A stretch of DNA of 64,000 bases from Rhizomys pruinosus (GCA_009823505.1 VZQC01006365.1:740649-804648); one strand, 5' to 3'. Shown: positions 10,016-21,790, counted from the first letter of the stretch. Notes: a model not told the origin generated them from the letters alone. A program made the numbers and translations.

Positions 10016-11695
10016 AATATTTTTTAAAAAATCATTAGAATTTCTTATGCTTACAAGACTCTTCTTTATAATTTTACCTTTTCACTTTATTATTTTCATC
10101 ATTTTGCGTCGCCCTGCCAATTCTTGTGATGAGCAATATGACCTTATACTTTCCAGCATTGCATTCTTTCCATTAAATGTAGAAACTTTTTTGAAGGATT
10201 CATTCTACTTAACTGAAGAAAGATAAATTGGATGATAATTAACACTATACACTAGGAAATGAAATATTGGAATAGAACATAATTTTCTTCCATTCTATAA
10301 TCATAAAATTAACAGTTGAATCAAAATGAATTTAGTTTCATTAGGCAGGTGAATACTCTTCTTGAAACATACTTTTATAATAGTAGTAGTAATACATTTT
10401 CAGAAATCTCACCATCTTGCCACTTTATTTATCCTTTTAAAGGATTTTGTTTTTCTGTTTGTGCCTCCTTTTGCCTTCCTGGGATATTTTTAATTTCAGT
10501 TAAATTCTTCTTGGTATTTTTATCTGTAGCAATATAAAATCATGTGCACAATAATTTGATGAAAATTACAAAAAGAGTTTGTGCTTAGTGCTTCTGTCTG
10601 AGTTCTGGACTAAGATTAATAGCCTATCTCAATACTAGATTACAGGTGTTAAGAAGTTATATAAATTTCTAAGTCAATTTTCAGTCAGTGCTCACTGGCC
10701 CCTTGGGTCAGAAAAGTTACCATTTTGATGTCAGCCTCCTTGCATCGTACGTGCACATTTGGCACTCCAGAAGCTCTCAGTGTCCACCTATTATAATTCT
10801 GGTACAGTGTATCTGGGAGAGAGGAAAACTGGAATTTCCCGAAGTCTGGAAAAAACTTGTTCCCGATTTGTCTAAGTTACTAAGCCTTTTTTCATTTCCC
10901 AGTTCAAAAATAAATTTTGTTAGATATAGAATTTTCATGAGAGTTTAATTTTTCCTTTCAGCACTGAAAGCACCGCCCTCACGGTCACTAATGTTTCTTT
11001 TGAATTCTAAGTGAATTGCGACAATTTTACAGTAATGCATCTGTTATTCATTTTGAATTTGTAACCTTTGCTAGTGTTTATCATATCTCATATGATTACG
11101 AGTAACTAATTCATAAAGTATTTTAAATTCTTAGTGCAAGGAATGTAGTTAAGGGTCATGTTTTTTCTGAAATAAATGAGGCAATTGTACTTAAGGGACA
11201 GAGAGATTGGTGAGCAAGGTGCTTCTTTCTATCCAGCACTGCTGTGCCAAAAAGAAAATAGTGGGCATATTTGTAAAATGTAAGCAGACGTTTAGTAACT
11301 TTTTTTTTCCATTGCTTGACATTGACTATAACTGTGGTATTGTGTTTACCTAGTATGCAAAGAAAAAAACCTGAGTTTCATCTGTATCACTGCAGTGCCA
11401 AAACATAAAAGTATTTTTTAAAATTTCAGTTGCTTTGTTAATAATCCAAAAGTGTTCAGATTATTGGTTTGACCTATTTCAATGCTGTCAGCCACTTAGT
11501 GGACTTGCACAGCATGGCCAGGTGGACAATATGTAATTTTTGTCAGTGCTGTATTTCATTTCTGCAGTGGGCATTAGAGAACTCTCTTGGCTTGCCCAGG
11601 GTTTGGAATTTGATGTCAAGCATGAAAACAATCAGTTTGTTTAACTAGCAATGCAGCAAGGACAAAAATTCAATGCAAAAATAAATTTCTCTCTA
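10016..11695. other. Non-coding sequence of copy A
   Basis: No gene is seen. It is collinear with 39,300-40,960 (copy B) and, more weakly, with 25,793-26,900 (copy C) and 22,270-22,560. The short open frames differ between copies, which argues against coding. Confidence 0.6.
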
Positions 11696-11699
11696 AAAC

Positions 11700-11982
11700 A
11701 TATTTTTTGGTTTCATTTCTTTTTTCAGCATTTTTTATTCTTTGACAATTTCATCCATCCATACATGTTAATCATACCCACCTCCCACTGTTTCTTCTAA
11801 CCGGCTCACATGCACCCACCCCTCCCAACTTCATGTCCTCTTTTCTAAAATTTTTTTTAAAGTTGAACTTTAGAGTACACATAGCATCAAAATAACATAA
11901 ATGAATCTTGTGATGCCAAAAAAAGCATTAAAATACAGTGATACATTAACATGGAAATTCCATTTTTTCCAACCCTTATTGC

Positions 11983-12042
<60 letters not shown>

Positions 12043-12225
12043 TGCCAAAAGATGTCATGTTTTCCCCAAGGAAGTACTTGAAGGTTCCTCCTTGGCAAGC
12101 CCAAACAGCCATCAATCCTGCCCCCTTGCTTCACACCGGGGTCCCTCCCCCCCATGGTCACCCAAATGAGTTCCAGCAAGCATGCATCCTGTCTTGATCT
12201 TCCTGCACTGGCTTCCATGACAGAG
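11700..12225 (-). mobile_element. Insert in copy A with L1 3'UTR-like part and (TC)n tract
   Basis: Copy B passes directly from CTAAAATACAG to TTTCATAGACTAAATG (about 40,960-40,980), whereas copy A holds some 525 extra bases. They contain an Lx-like 3'UTR block (11,735-11,860: ACAATTTCATCCATCC, CCTCCCAACTTCATGTCC), a TC microsatellite (about 11,986-12,036) and a GC-richer segment. A deletion in copy B is an alternative. Confidence 0.6.
11986..12036. repeat. (TC)n microsatellite
   Basis: A nearly pure TC tract of about 50 bp. It generates repetitive Ser-Leu and Arg-Glu open frames on both strands that are not genes. Confidence 0.95.
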
Positions 12226-12945
12226 CCTGAGTTTAAAATTTACATAGACTAAATATATTCAAAGAAGGTTAACATATTCACAAGGTAAATTTCAAAATTA
12301 CTTGTGCTAATTGTCCACATGATGCTAATGTTGAGTTAGATGAAAAATGTAAAATCTTCTCATATTTTATCTGACTACTACTTGGAAAGAAAAAAGAAAC
12401 CTTAGGATTATAATATTAAATAAGAATTCCATGGCATCATTCTTGATAGGGAAAATATTTAAGAAGGATATTTAGTCTCAGAAAAAAATATTTAGGAATT
12501 GAATGGCATGTAGTCCAACAATCTTGTTAATGTAGTTATAATTCTTATTTTTCATCAGTTGTCTATTTTTAAATATTCCAGTAACATAAAAGGTCAATTT
12601 CTTTGTTCCTTTCTAGTCATTATACTTTATGTTCTTCTCCCTGCATTATGGCTGTGACTATGAACTGCAGAGAATATTGCCTACAAAGGCTAATAGTAGA
12701 CCTCTTTGTCTCATCTATGGTCTGAGGATGTTTTCAATATTGCATTTCTTCTATAATTTGGTGTGGTGTGCTGATTTTTTAAAACAAAAACTAGATATTG
12801 AATTTGATGAATAAGGGTATTTGTTGCAGTAATGGAGATCTGATTTTTGTGTTATATTTTCTTCAAAAATATAGATTTCAATATGTTTAACTAGAATTTA
12901 TTCTTTGTTTAAATGTAGTTTATCCATGGTATATTCTATTATGTG

Positions 12946-12989
12946 TAGTGTGTGTGTGTGTGTGTGTGTATGTGTGTGCTGTGTGTGTT
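12946..12989. repeat. (TG)n microsatellite at the duplication edge
   Basis: An interrupted TG tract. Homology between copies A and B ends here, with the partner tract at 41,804-41,829, so it may have been involved in the breakpoint. Confidence 0.85.
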
Positions 12990-12999
12990 AGTTATTATT

Positions 13000-14165
13000 A
13001 TATGACAGTTATGTTGGATCCGCATCCCTGTTCAGAGTTGTTATGGTCATTATTTTAAATTGTGACATTTTTGAAAGGTGTGCAGATGTACCTGACTCTC
13101 ACTCTAAAGTATATGGCTATAACAGTGTTTTTCAATATCAGGAAGCCCTAGGAAATGGGAATATTAGATCACAGGCCTGACTCTAATCTTTCTTTCCATT
13201 TATGTTTTACATTTACTTGTGTATGAAATGCTATGTGTATTTGGAGGCTCTGGAAGATTTGTTTCTTCTTTCCTCAAAGCATGATCCTTTATTTGTGAAA
13301 GAGAGTTGGATGCTGCTGGGATGAGATGGGGAATTGGAATAGAGTTCCTTGTATCAGAATCAGAGTTTGACTCTTTGTGAAGCTGGGACTCATTTTAGGA
13401 ATGTTTGGTTCTTATTGATACGGGCAGCCTAGTCCAATGGGTATGTCAGCTGAACCTTGGAGTGGTTTCCAGAGTTCATTTTCTGTGGCAAGTTCTGTGC
13501 TCCCATTTGTTTTCTTGGCTGTTGCAACATGCTAAGTAATGTTACTGACTTCTGAACCAAATTCTTTGATGTCCGATACTATGTTGGGGAATTATTCAAC
13601 TTGTTTTTCCTTTTGAAGGCTTCTACTGAAAATTCTGTGTCTGTCATGTAAGCAAGCCACTTTGCAGCCTGTATTTGGGGCTGCGGTATCTGGTCTTCAT
13701 TTTTGGATTTTATATTCAAAAACACTATTTGGAAAATAAATATGATTTTCTTTGCGAAGTTAACCCTCAGTTGTCACTAACATAAATTGTATGTTAAAAA
13801 TTAAGTATTAGATATATACTTTCTATATTCAGATAATTTTGCCTAAATTAAAAAGGATATTCATTTTGTAATGTTCTGTATATAGTGGAATAATAATATT
13901 ACAGATGACCTGTGAAATTTCTATATGCCTTGTTATCTGGTTGCTTATTCAGTTTATTACCTATATTGATTTTCCTTATTTTTTGCAAATTATTTATTTT
14001 GTGGACATTTAGTTTATCCCTGTATAGTTTAATGGGCTTTTTGTACCCATTGGGTGTGTGTTTGGAATACGGCAAATAGGTTGGTTTATCAATATTTTTG
14101 TCTAAGTTCATAGTTCAGATATTTCTGGTATGAATGTAAAATGGAATTGATTTGTCATTCCCTTT
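13000..14165. other. Unassigned single-copy-like sequence
   Basis: It begins just outside the duplication. No similarity to other parts of the window and no convincing coding frame. A 70-codon minus-strand frame at 13,899-14,111 has low-complexity Lys/Asn composition and no recognisable motif. Confidence 0.5.
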
Positions 14166-14169
14166 TTAA

Positions 14170-15285
14170 TGTTCTTTTTCTTTATATTTTATTTTATTCT
14201 TTTTATTGATATTTTGTGCATTTCATACATCATTTTTCAGTCCATCTTCGATAGATTCCCTCTTCCCTGCCCCTCCCCCTACCACAGTTTCGGTATTCTA
14301 CCATACATGTCTTGCATCTTTCTCTCAGTCTTTCCAAGGTCTTCTTTGTGCAGAGGCTTGTTTTGGGGGGCAGAATTTAACTGCATCAGTCAGTTCTTTG
14401 GCCCAATCCTATGTTGTGGCTGTTCCTTCCCCTTCGTATTGCTCTAAAATAGGCTTATATAAACAGCACACATGTATTAAAATTATGACCTATGGGAATA
14501 GAGTGTATATTAGTTCCAAAATATGTTTTGAGGTTCACATTTTCCATTTAATTTTATATTACTCCAAAACATGAATACATTTCTTCCACTCATATACAGT
14601 AATTACATTGTCTGACTATGAGTGGAAAGTCAGTTCTAGAGCCCATTAAGAGATTCACGCTATAACAGCACAGTTGCTTTCAGATACAAAGAAATATAAA
14701 AATAAAGTTGCACAGCTTGCCACTCAAGTGGGGATTTGGTGTTAGCATCCACAAATGAGGGAATCCATTTGACTGTTTTATTCTGGGACTGTGTTATTTA
14801 ACTTAGCATAATGGCTTTGAGTTCCATCCATTTACCTACTAAGTTCATGATGTCATCTTTCTTTACAGCTACATAGAATTCCATTTTGTAGATGTACCAC
14901 ATTTTTATTATCCACTCATCTGTTGAGGGGCATTTGAATTGGTTCCAGCTCTTCGCTATTGTGAAGAGAGCTGCAATAACCATAGCTGTGCATGTATCTT
15001 TGTGGTGGGACGAGACTTGTGGGTATATACCCAGGAGTGGTATGACTGGGTCAGGTGGTAGGCTCATTTTGAGTCTTTTAAGGATTCTCCACACTTCTTT
15101 CCACAGTGGTTGTAGTAGTTTACATTCCCACCAGCAGTGAATGAGTGTTCCCCTTTCCCCATAACCTCTGCAACATTTGGTGTCTTTTGTTTTCTTGATC
15201 TTGGCCAGTCTTATTGGATTGAGATGATACCTTAGGGTGGTATTAACTTGCATTTCCTTAATTATTAAAGATGTTGAACCCTAGG
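14170..15285 (-). mobile_element. L1 3' end with well-preserved ORF2 C-terminus
   Basis: From left to right (3' to 5' of the element) there is an L1 3'UTR (TTTTTATTGATATTTTGTG, the C-rich tract, CTTGCATCTTTCTCTCAG) and then, at 14,798-15,253 on the minus strand, a 151-codon open frame reading as the ORF2 C-terminus: HCWWECKLLQPLWK, PLLGIYPQ, CPSTDEWI, MWYIYKMEF, GKWMELKAIMLS. It is 5'-truncated near 15,280, and no reverse transcriptase or endonuclease domain remains. It is the best-preserved coding relic in the window. Confidence 0.93.
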
Positions 15286-15455
15286 TGGGAGGTCTCTGAG
15301 TGTCGAGCCCCTAGAAGGGCAGCAAGGCGCACACCCTTGTCATTTCTTGTTAAAGACAGTGGTTATTTATAGAACTTAGCTGTTTTCCTTCTCCTCTCTA
15401 GTAAGCCCCTTAGTGCTTTCCTTTCTTTTCATTTAAAATTTAGATTATGGATATG
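15286..15455. other. Unassigned short segment, possibly LTR-derived
   Basis: It contains GTGTCGAGCCCCTAGAAG and GGCAGCAAGGCGCACACC, GC-richer than its surroundings. I could not assign it to a family. Confidence 0.3.
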
Positions 15456-16620
15456 AAAGTAAACAAAAAGTATTTACTCTTCTAAGTCTTGTTTATCTCC
15501 CTTAACATGAAGATCTCCAGGTCCACTCTTTCCTGTGCAAGAACACCTTAGTTCTTTATGGATGAAAAAATATTCTCTTGTGCCTGTATAATACTTTTGT
15601 TTTAGTTTTTATTCGTTCTTTAAGCATTTCATATGATGTGTTTTGGTCATATTCATACTTCCTCCCCTATTTACACTCTAAAGTTACCCCTCCCCCACAC
15701 ACTTCATATTCTCAAGTATTTGGTTTTTCATTTTTATTGTTTTTTTTTTTTATTTAAGTTTACATTTTGATCATGGTTAGACACCCTCCGTTAACTATAG
15801 CCCTCTTTTACTTCTCATTGCCAGATTTCCTATACTCTTAGATGGTCAAGCCAAGTTTGGGTCCCCGATGTCTTTTTGATATTTTAAGTCCTATTGAGGC
15901 TAATTTGTGCCCCATAATGCTCTTGGGTATGGGTCCATCTCTTGAGGCCTGGTATCCAGGGACACACTCTCTGCAGTCTCTTACTCTTTACACTATGCCC
16001 AGTTGTGACCTTCTGTGTGCATTGTACTCTATTGCATGAGGAATCTTCACAGGTGAGAATTGAAAGATTCTCTCTACTCCCTGTTCTGCCATTTTTCCAT
16101 GTCTTAGGTGAAGTTCCAAAATATTTGTGTCAGGGCTGGGCACCTCTCAAACACTTATTCTTGGTGTATGGCCAGTTGTGAAACTCTGTAATAGTCTCCA
16201 TCTGTTGCAAAAAGAAGCTTCTTTGATAAATTGTGAATGATATACTTGTATATAAATATAAGTATCAATATTTATCATACAATAGGAATATACAATTTTC
16301 TTTTTTGTATAAAGGAGTGAGATTTTTCTAGGGATATGACTATGATAAGGTTTTCTCTAGGATCTGTGACCTCTCCAGTCCCATGTATTTGCATATGTTT
16401 ACCATGCCACACATCAGTTTCATCCCATGGATAGGGCTTTAAGTCCAATTAGATAGCTGTTCATTACCCTCCAGATGAGAGTTTCACTACTGCACCACTA
16501 TAGTTTGTTGTTCCAGTGTATTTATTTCAATTGGCCCACAAGTGTTTGTCCACTTCTGAGCATATGCCAGGTTTGAATTACTTGCAAAATTTATGCTATT
16601 GATTGAAACAATAGTGGGGA
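15456..16620 (-). mobile_element. Old L1 (Lx-like) fragments, mainly 3'UTR
   Basis: 15,470-15,590 resembles the ORF2 C-terminal region in reverse complement (CAGGTCCACTCTTTCCTGTG, TTCTTTATGGATGAA). From 15,600 rightwards the sequence is an Lx-type 3'UTR (TTGAGGCCTGGTATCCAGG, CCAGATGAGAGTTTCACTAC). The order is wrong for one minus-strand element, so at least two insertions or a rearrangement are involved. Confidence 0.55.
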
Positions 16621-17112
16621 AAAGAGATATTTTTATGGGACACATACTAGTGGATTAAATATTTTTATAATTTGCTGTGAAATAATAACAAGAAAATGAA
16701 TGTTTTTGTGTTATAGTGGTTTCTCCAGGTATTGTGTGGCTATTTTTCACCATTTACTCTTACATAGTTCTTGGTTGCTGCAATATATAATACTATTATT
16801 CTTTGGGAAATGCCTTTCCTTTTTAAATTTATTATTATTTCATATGTATGTGTGTTATTCCTGCATGTATGTAAATGTACTCATGTCATGCAATGCCCAC
16901 TGAGGACAAAGGAGGATGTCTGAACCCCTGGAACTGGATTTATAGACTGTTGTTAGCTGTTAAGTGGGTTTTGGGATTCAAACCTGTGTCCTCTGCAAGA
17001 GCAGCCAGTGTTCCCAACAAATGAACCTTGTCTCCATCCTCAGGAAATATATTTTAAACAGAAAGTTTTATATGAAAGTAAGCATTTTACAATCAATTTG
17101 GAATCATGCTGT
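16380..17112 (+). repeat. Local direct duplication E1
   Basis: Collinear with 19,205-19,918 (E2), including the shared old B2 relic. Shared words include CACTACTGCACCACTATAG, CCCACAAGTGTTTGTCCAC and TTATAGTGGTTTCTCCAGG. Confidence 0.9.
16815..17040 (-). mobile_element. Old B2 SINE (in E1)
   Basis: A decayed reverse-complement B2: CATGTCATGCAATGCCCAC, CCCCTGGAACTGGATTTAT, GTCCTCTGCAAGAGCAGCC. The same copy is in E2, so it predates that duplication. It lacks the internal 17 bp duplication. Confidence 0.8.
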
Positions 17113-17790
17113 ATGTAACTGTCATGCTATGGGAGTGTGTGTATGAGTCTCAGACTCTGTCATATAAATAATGTGTGTGTTTCATGATTTTAGTGATCAC
17201 ACAAGAAATGATAGAATACTTGAATTTGGAATTAATATTATCCATATAAGTATATACACATAGAAATGTAAACATATAATTTTAATAGATACAAATTATC
17301 TAATAAAATAGGGTTTATCTTTAGTCCATATTATAACATTTTAAATAACCAGAATTTTATCTTGATTCTAGGTTTATATAAAACAATAATGGCTTTTTCA
17401 AAAAAATATTTTTTCACAAAGGCATAAACTTACTCAAAATTTTACAAAGTAATTCATATTTTATAATACTACCTGACAGAGGTTATTATAATTGGGTCTT
17501 AAAATATTAGCACAAAAAGTTAAAACTGGTATATTTTCATTGGGTACAATAGCAATTTTAAAGCTAACTGGGCATATATAAAACGTTTCCTAATGATTAC
17601 TTCAAGGCAGATTCCTAGTAAGAACATAGAAACTTTAATTTCTCTATAGATACTTGACTAATGAGGTAAAATTATAAGTTTGCATTAATTTCTACACCTA
17701 CATCACAGCTAATAACAATTAGTCTAGGAAAATATTACTATTTGTGATGATTTTCCAAAACTTGATTACTTATATATGCTGTAAAAGTAC
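17113..17790. other. AT-rich non-coding sequence
   Basis: No gene, RNA or repeat recognised. Confidence 0.5.
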
Positions 17791-17798
17791 AAAATTCT

Positions 17799-17986
17799 AT
17801 CACTTCTTGGCCTTTTCGCAAAGGTCAACTGTAGTATCTATTCTTATCAGTTTAATATCTGATATGTCCTGTTTCTGATGATAATATATTAAATGGATTT
17901 TTGGAAGTAGCAGTTGGAATAGGAGCTTCTTCCATCCAGTCCACCCATCAACCTAGTATTATAGTACCTCCAGGAACAGTGCACCC
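17799..17986 (+). pseudogene. Processed U2 snRNA pseudogene
   Basis: The 188 bases follow U2 from its 5' end (CACTTCTTGGCCTTTTCGC for CGCTTCTCGGCCTTTTGGC) through the branch-site region (GTGTAGTATCT here TGTAGTATCTATTCTTATCAG), the Sm-site region (ATATATTAAATGGATTTTTGG) and the 3' stem-loops to AGTGCACCC. There are many substitutions, including in the 5' domain. It is followed by a short tail with an A run (17,997-18,005) and is flanked by the 10 bp direct repeat AAAATTCTAT (17,791-17,800 and 18,009-18,018), showing insertion by LINE-mediated retrotransposition. U2 itself pairs with the intron branch site in the spliceosome; this copy is non-functional, with no snRNA promoter upstream. Confidence 0.95.
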
Positions 17987-18042
17987 TGTCCAGGCCAAAA
18001 AAAAATGTAAAATTCTATGAACAGTGATGCCATATTTCCAAA

Positions 18043-18248
18043 TTTTTTTATGTGTATGAGTGTAGTGTCTACATGTAGGTTAGTGCACTCTTGTCATGCA
18101 ATGCCTCAGAGGTCAGAAGAGGGCATCAGATTCCCCTGGAACTGGAGTTAAGATGGTTCTTTGCTGCCATGTGGGTGCTGGGAATCAAACCCCGGTCCTC
18201 TGTAAGAGCAGTCGGTGCTCTTAACTGTTGAGCCATCTCTCCAGCTCC
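18043..18248 (-). mobile_element. B2 SINE
   Basis: A reverse-complement B2 ending in the head word GAGCCATCTCTCCAGCTCC. It is flanked by an imperfect duplication around ATATTTCCA (18,032 and 18,250). It lacks the internal 17 bp duplication (CCCCTGGAACTGGAGTTAAG). It lies 25 bases after the U2 pseudogene repeat, another insertion at the same spot. Confidence 0.94.
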
Positions 18249-18263
18249 AATATTTCCAGTTTT

Positions 18264-18492
18264 TTTTATTGATGCTTTGTGTATTTCATACATCATTTTC
18301 CAATTCAGTTCAGGCGTATATCCCTTTCCCTTCCCCCCACCCCACCCCTACCCATCCCAGATCATGCATTCTGCCGTAACTTTTCTGCATCGTTCTGTTT
18401 GTTTTTTTTGGGGGGGGGGTTGTTTTCATTTTTTTAACAATAAGTGATAATTTGTGAGTACAAGCATCCTTCATGTAAAACCAATTTGCAAG
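18264..18492 (-). mobile_element. 5'-truncated L1-tailed insert with perfect target duplication
   Basis: Only the terminal 229 bp of the L1-type 3' end (TTTATTGATGCTTTGTG, C-rich tract, AGATCATGCATTCTGCC) is present. It is flanked by the perfect 16 bp duplication CAATATTTCCAGTTTT (18,248-18,263 and 18,493-18,508). The target abuts the B2, so it entered after that B2. It is the same 3' family as 8,630-9,965 and 25,499-25,775. Confidence 0.95.
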
Positions 18493-18654
18493 CAATATTT
18501 CCAGTTTTAAAAGGATCTACACTGCATTACTATGATGAAGTACTAAATAATTAGATAAGAATTTAGGCACTATTAGGGAATTTAGAAATAAATTAGAAAA
18601 AAATAATAGAAGCAAAGTATAAGCAAATTATTAGATACAAATAATTTTGTCTCA

Positions 18655-19200
18655 GTTGTGACGTATCAGGCATTAGGTCCCAGTATTTCGAAGAATATTT
18701 TTAAATACAGACAAATTTTGAATGAGAATTGAGTTTTTTTCTTTTCTTCATTTGCAAAGCTCTTTTGTGTCGTACTATATGTGTTTTTACAAACTTTTAA
18801 AATTTGTATTTTTGTCAGTTTTCAGAGACTTTCATGGATGCACACAATATATTTTGATCTTATTCATCCCTGCTCCTCCCCTAATTACTTTTGGATTCAC
18901 CCTCACCCTCCTATAGTTCCCCTAAACTTTACATAATTTTCTTTAAAACCACCGAGTCAAATTTCTTTTACCCATATATTCATGGGTATGGAGCCATCCA
19001 CTAGAGTGTTGTGAAGCCACCAGAGAGCCTGTACCATCATAGAAAACTGACCCTTCCTTAGCAGTCTTGAATTCTCAGTAGCTCCTCAGTCAGTGGTGGG
19101 AATTTGTGAGCACCATCCCTCTCCATATTGGAATGTGGAATAACAAATTTGTTAGTATATTTTCCTACATAATAAATATATCCCCCCAAATAGTGATTTG
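18655..19200 (+). repeat. Duplication copy C, first part
   Basis: Diverged but collinear with 4,920-5,920 (copy A, minus its LTR) and 35,645-36,150 (copy B): ATTAGGTCCCAGTATTTC, CTTTAAAACCACCGAGTC, TATTCATGGGTATGGAGCC. It shows the empty site of the copy A LTR. Confidence 0.85.
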
Positions 19201-19204
19201 AGTC

Positions 19205-19918
19205 TTGTGTATTTGCCACACATCAGGTTCCTCCCATTGATAGGCATTTAATTCCAATGAGATAGATGTTGATTACACCCCAGATGAAAGTGTCACTACT
19301 GCACCACTATAGTTTGTTGTGCCAGTGTTTTTATTTCGGTTGACCCACAAGTGTTTGTCCACTTCTGGGCACAGGCCAGGTTTGAATTACTTGCAAAATT
19401 TATGTTATTAATTGAAAGACTAGTGGGGAAAAAGATATTTCTATGGGGCACATATTAGCTGATTAAATATTTTTGATAATTTGTTGTGAAATAATAACAA
19501 GAAAATGACAGTTTTCCTGTTATAGTGGTTTCTCCAGGGGTTGTGTGAATATTTTTCACCATTTAGTCTTACATAGTTTTGCTTCCTGTAATATATATTA
19601 CTATTATTCTTTGGGACATACCTTTTATTTATTTATTTATTATTTTATGTGTATGAGTGTTATGCCTTCATGTATGTTAGTGTACCCATGTCATGCAGTG
19701 CCCACTAAGGACAAAGGAAGATGCCTGAGCCCCTGGTTACTGGTTTTACAGAATGTTGTTGGCTGTGATGTGTGATATGGGATTCAAACATGGGACCTCT
19801 GCAAGAGCAGCCAGTGTTCCCAACCACAGAACCCTGTCTCCATCCTCAGGAAATATATTTTAAATAAAGCTTTATATGAAAGTAAGCATTTTATAATAAA
19901 TTAGGAACCATGCTGTAT
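19205..19918 (+). repeat. Local direct duplication E2
   Basis: Second copy of 16,380-17,112. Its right end stops at CATGCTGTAT, where an L1 ORF2 segment begins. Confidence 0.88.
19620..19852 (-). mobile_element. Old B2 SINE (in E2)
   Basis: Paralogous to the relic at 16,815-17,040, with a similar level of decay. Confidence 0.78.
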
Positions 19919-21627
19919 CCATCTTTTGATGTCTTCTTCAATCTCCTTCTTCAGGGGCTTAAAATTTTGTCGTAGAGATCTTTTGTATCTTTGGTTAGGT
20001 TTGTTCCCAGGATTTTTTTCTTTTGAGGCTATTGTGAGTGGGAAGATCTCCTTATATTCCTTCTTCAGTTAATTATTGTTGGTGTAAAGAAAGGCTGCTG
20101 ATTTTTCTAAGTTAATTTTGTATCCCCCACTTTACTGAAATTCTTAATCACTCAAGGTGTTTTCTGGTGGAGTTTTTAGCATCCCTCGGGTAAACTATCA
20201 TATCATTTGCAAAAAGGGATAGTTTGACTTCCTCTTTTCTATGTAGTAATTCTTTACTTTCCCTTTCTTGCCCTAGCAAGCATTTCAAGCACTATATTGA
20301 ACAGGAGTAGCAATAGGGGTACCCTTGCTGGGTTCCTGCCTTTAAGGCGAATACTTGTAATTTTTCTCAATTTAGGATGATGTTGGCTGTGGGTTTGCTG
20401 TATATGGCTTTGATTTTAATGAGGAATGCTCCCTTCAGTCCAGTTCTCACTAGAACTTTAAACATGAAGGGGTGGTGTGGATCTTGTAAAAGGCGTTTTC
20501 TGCATCAATTGAGATGATTGTGTGATTTTTGTTTTTTATCCATCTATGTGTATTTGATATTTATTGATTTATGTATGTTGAACCATCCCTGAATCTCTGG
20601 TAGGAATCCAACTTGGTGATGATGGATGATCTTTTTTATATGGGTCTGTATGCAGTTTGTAAGTATTTTGCTGAGAATTTTTGCATCTGTGTTCATTAAT
20701 GAGATGGGTCTATAGTTCTCTTTTTGAGTTGTCTCTTTCTCTGGTTTTGGTATTAGGGTGATGCTGGCTTCATAGAAGGAATTTGGGAGATTTCCCTCTG
20801 TTTGTATCCTTCTGAACAGTTTTAGTAGTAAGGGTTGTAAGACCTCTTTAAATGTTTTATAGAATTGTGCTGTGAAAGAATCTGGGCCTGGACTTTTTTT
20901 ATTTGGGAGGATTTTTTTATTACAATTTGAATTTCATCAAATATTATGGGTCTGTTTAAACTGCCAGTCTCTTCTTGGTTATGCTCTGTTGAGATGAGTA
21001 TTTCAGATATTCTTACATTTCTCTTAGGATTTCAAATTTAGTAGAGTATAGGTTTGATTGGATCCTTTGATTGTCTATTATGATGTTTCCCTCTTCATCA
21101 CAAATACTATTGATTTGGAGTTGCTCTTTCTTTATTTTGGTTAACAGGGCTAGAGATTGGTCTAGCTTGTTTATCCATGCAAAGACCCAGCTTTTGGATT
21201 CATTGATTATTTTTATTGTTTACTTTGTTTCTATTTCTTTGATTTCTGCTCTGATTTTTGTTATTAATTCCTGTCTGTTGGATATAGGGGTCATATGTTG
21301 TTGTCTCTCAAGTGTTTTTAGCTACAGTGTTAGATATTTTAATTGTTCCTTTCTGTTTTTTCAGTGAGGGCACTTAGGGCTATTAATTTCCTTATTAGGA
21401 CTGCTTTTAAATATCCCACAGGTTTTGTTGTGATGTACTGTCTTTTCCTTATTTCCATTAATATTTTATTTCATTCTTTATTTCTTCCCTGACCCACTCA
21501 TTATTCAGGATTGTGTTAAGCTTCCATGTGTTCTTGTAGCTATTAGGTCTTGTTCAGGGGTTAATATTTATCTTTATTGAACTGTGGTCGGATAGAATGC
21601 ATGAAGTAATTTCAATCCTTTTTTGTT

Positions 21628-21666
<39 letters not shown>

Positions 21667-21790
21667 AGTATGTAATAGATTTGGGAGAATGTTCTATGGG
21701 TTGCTGTGTATTAAGTAAATTCTCTGGCGTTTGAGTAGAATATTCTGTAGATGACTGTGAGGTCCATTTGTTGTATTGTATTGCTCAGTT
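19919..21790 (-). mobile_element. L1 ORF2 segment: reverse transcriptase region
   Basis: About 1.87 kb of reverse-complement L1 ORF2 with many frame breaks, spanning reverse transcriptase and neighbouring parts. The catalytic FADD motif region is at 20,193-20,213 and reads FANDMIV, so the first of the paired aspartates is changed to asparagine. No complete domain can be translated. The right end stops abruptly at 21,790 and passes directly into a roughly 102 bp tandem repeat. 21,340-21,785 is paralogous to 24,050-24,475. Confidence 0.92.
21630..21662. repeat. (TG)n microsatellite within L1
   Basis: A pure TG tract where the paralogous L1 at 24,335 has only about five units. Confidence 0.93.

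Larger units (their letters stand above)
720..13000 (+). repeat. Large direct duplication, copy A
   Basis: This segment is collinear and same-oriented with 31,800-41,850. Matching landmarks include 1,450/32,540, 2,460/33,505, 3,380/34,430, 4,500/35,220, 5,890/36,130, 7,090/37,400, 8,380/39,040, 10,030/39,305, 11,460/40,735 and 12,600/41,460. By eye about nine bases in ten agree outside insertions. The right breakpoint is in a TG repeat near 12,990 (41,829 in copy B), after which the sequences are unrelated. Copy A is longer mainly because of private insertions. Confidence 0.93.

Noticed and set aside
11870..12218. Open frames with Arg-Glu or Ser-Leu repeats on both strands
   Set aside because: They are produced by the (TC)n microsatellite.
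13899..14111. Minus-strand 70-codon Lys/Asn-rich frame
   Set aside because: AT-rich composition explains it, and no similarity is recognised.
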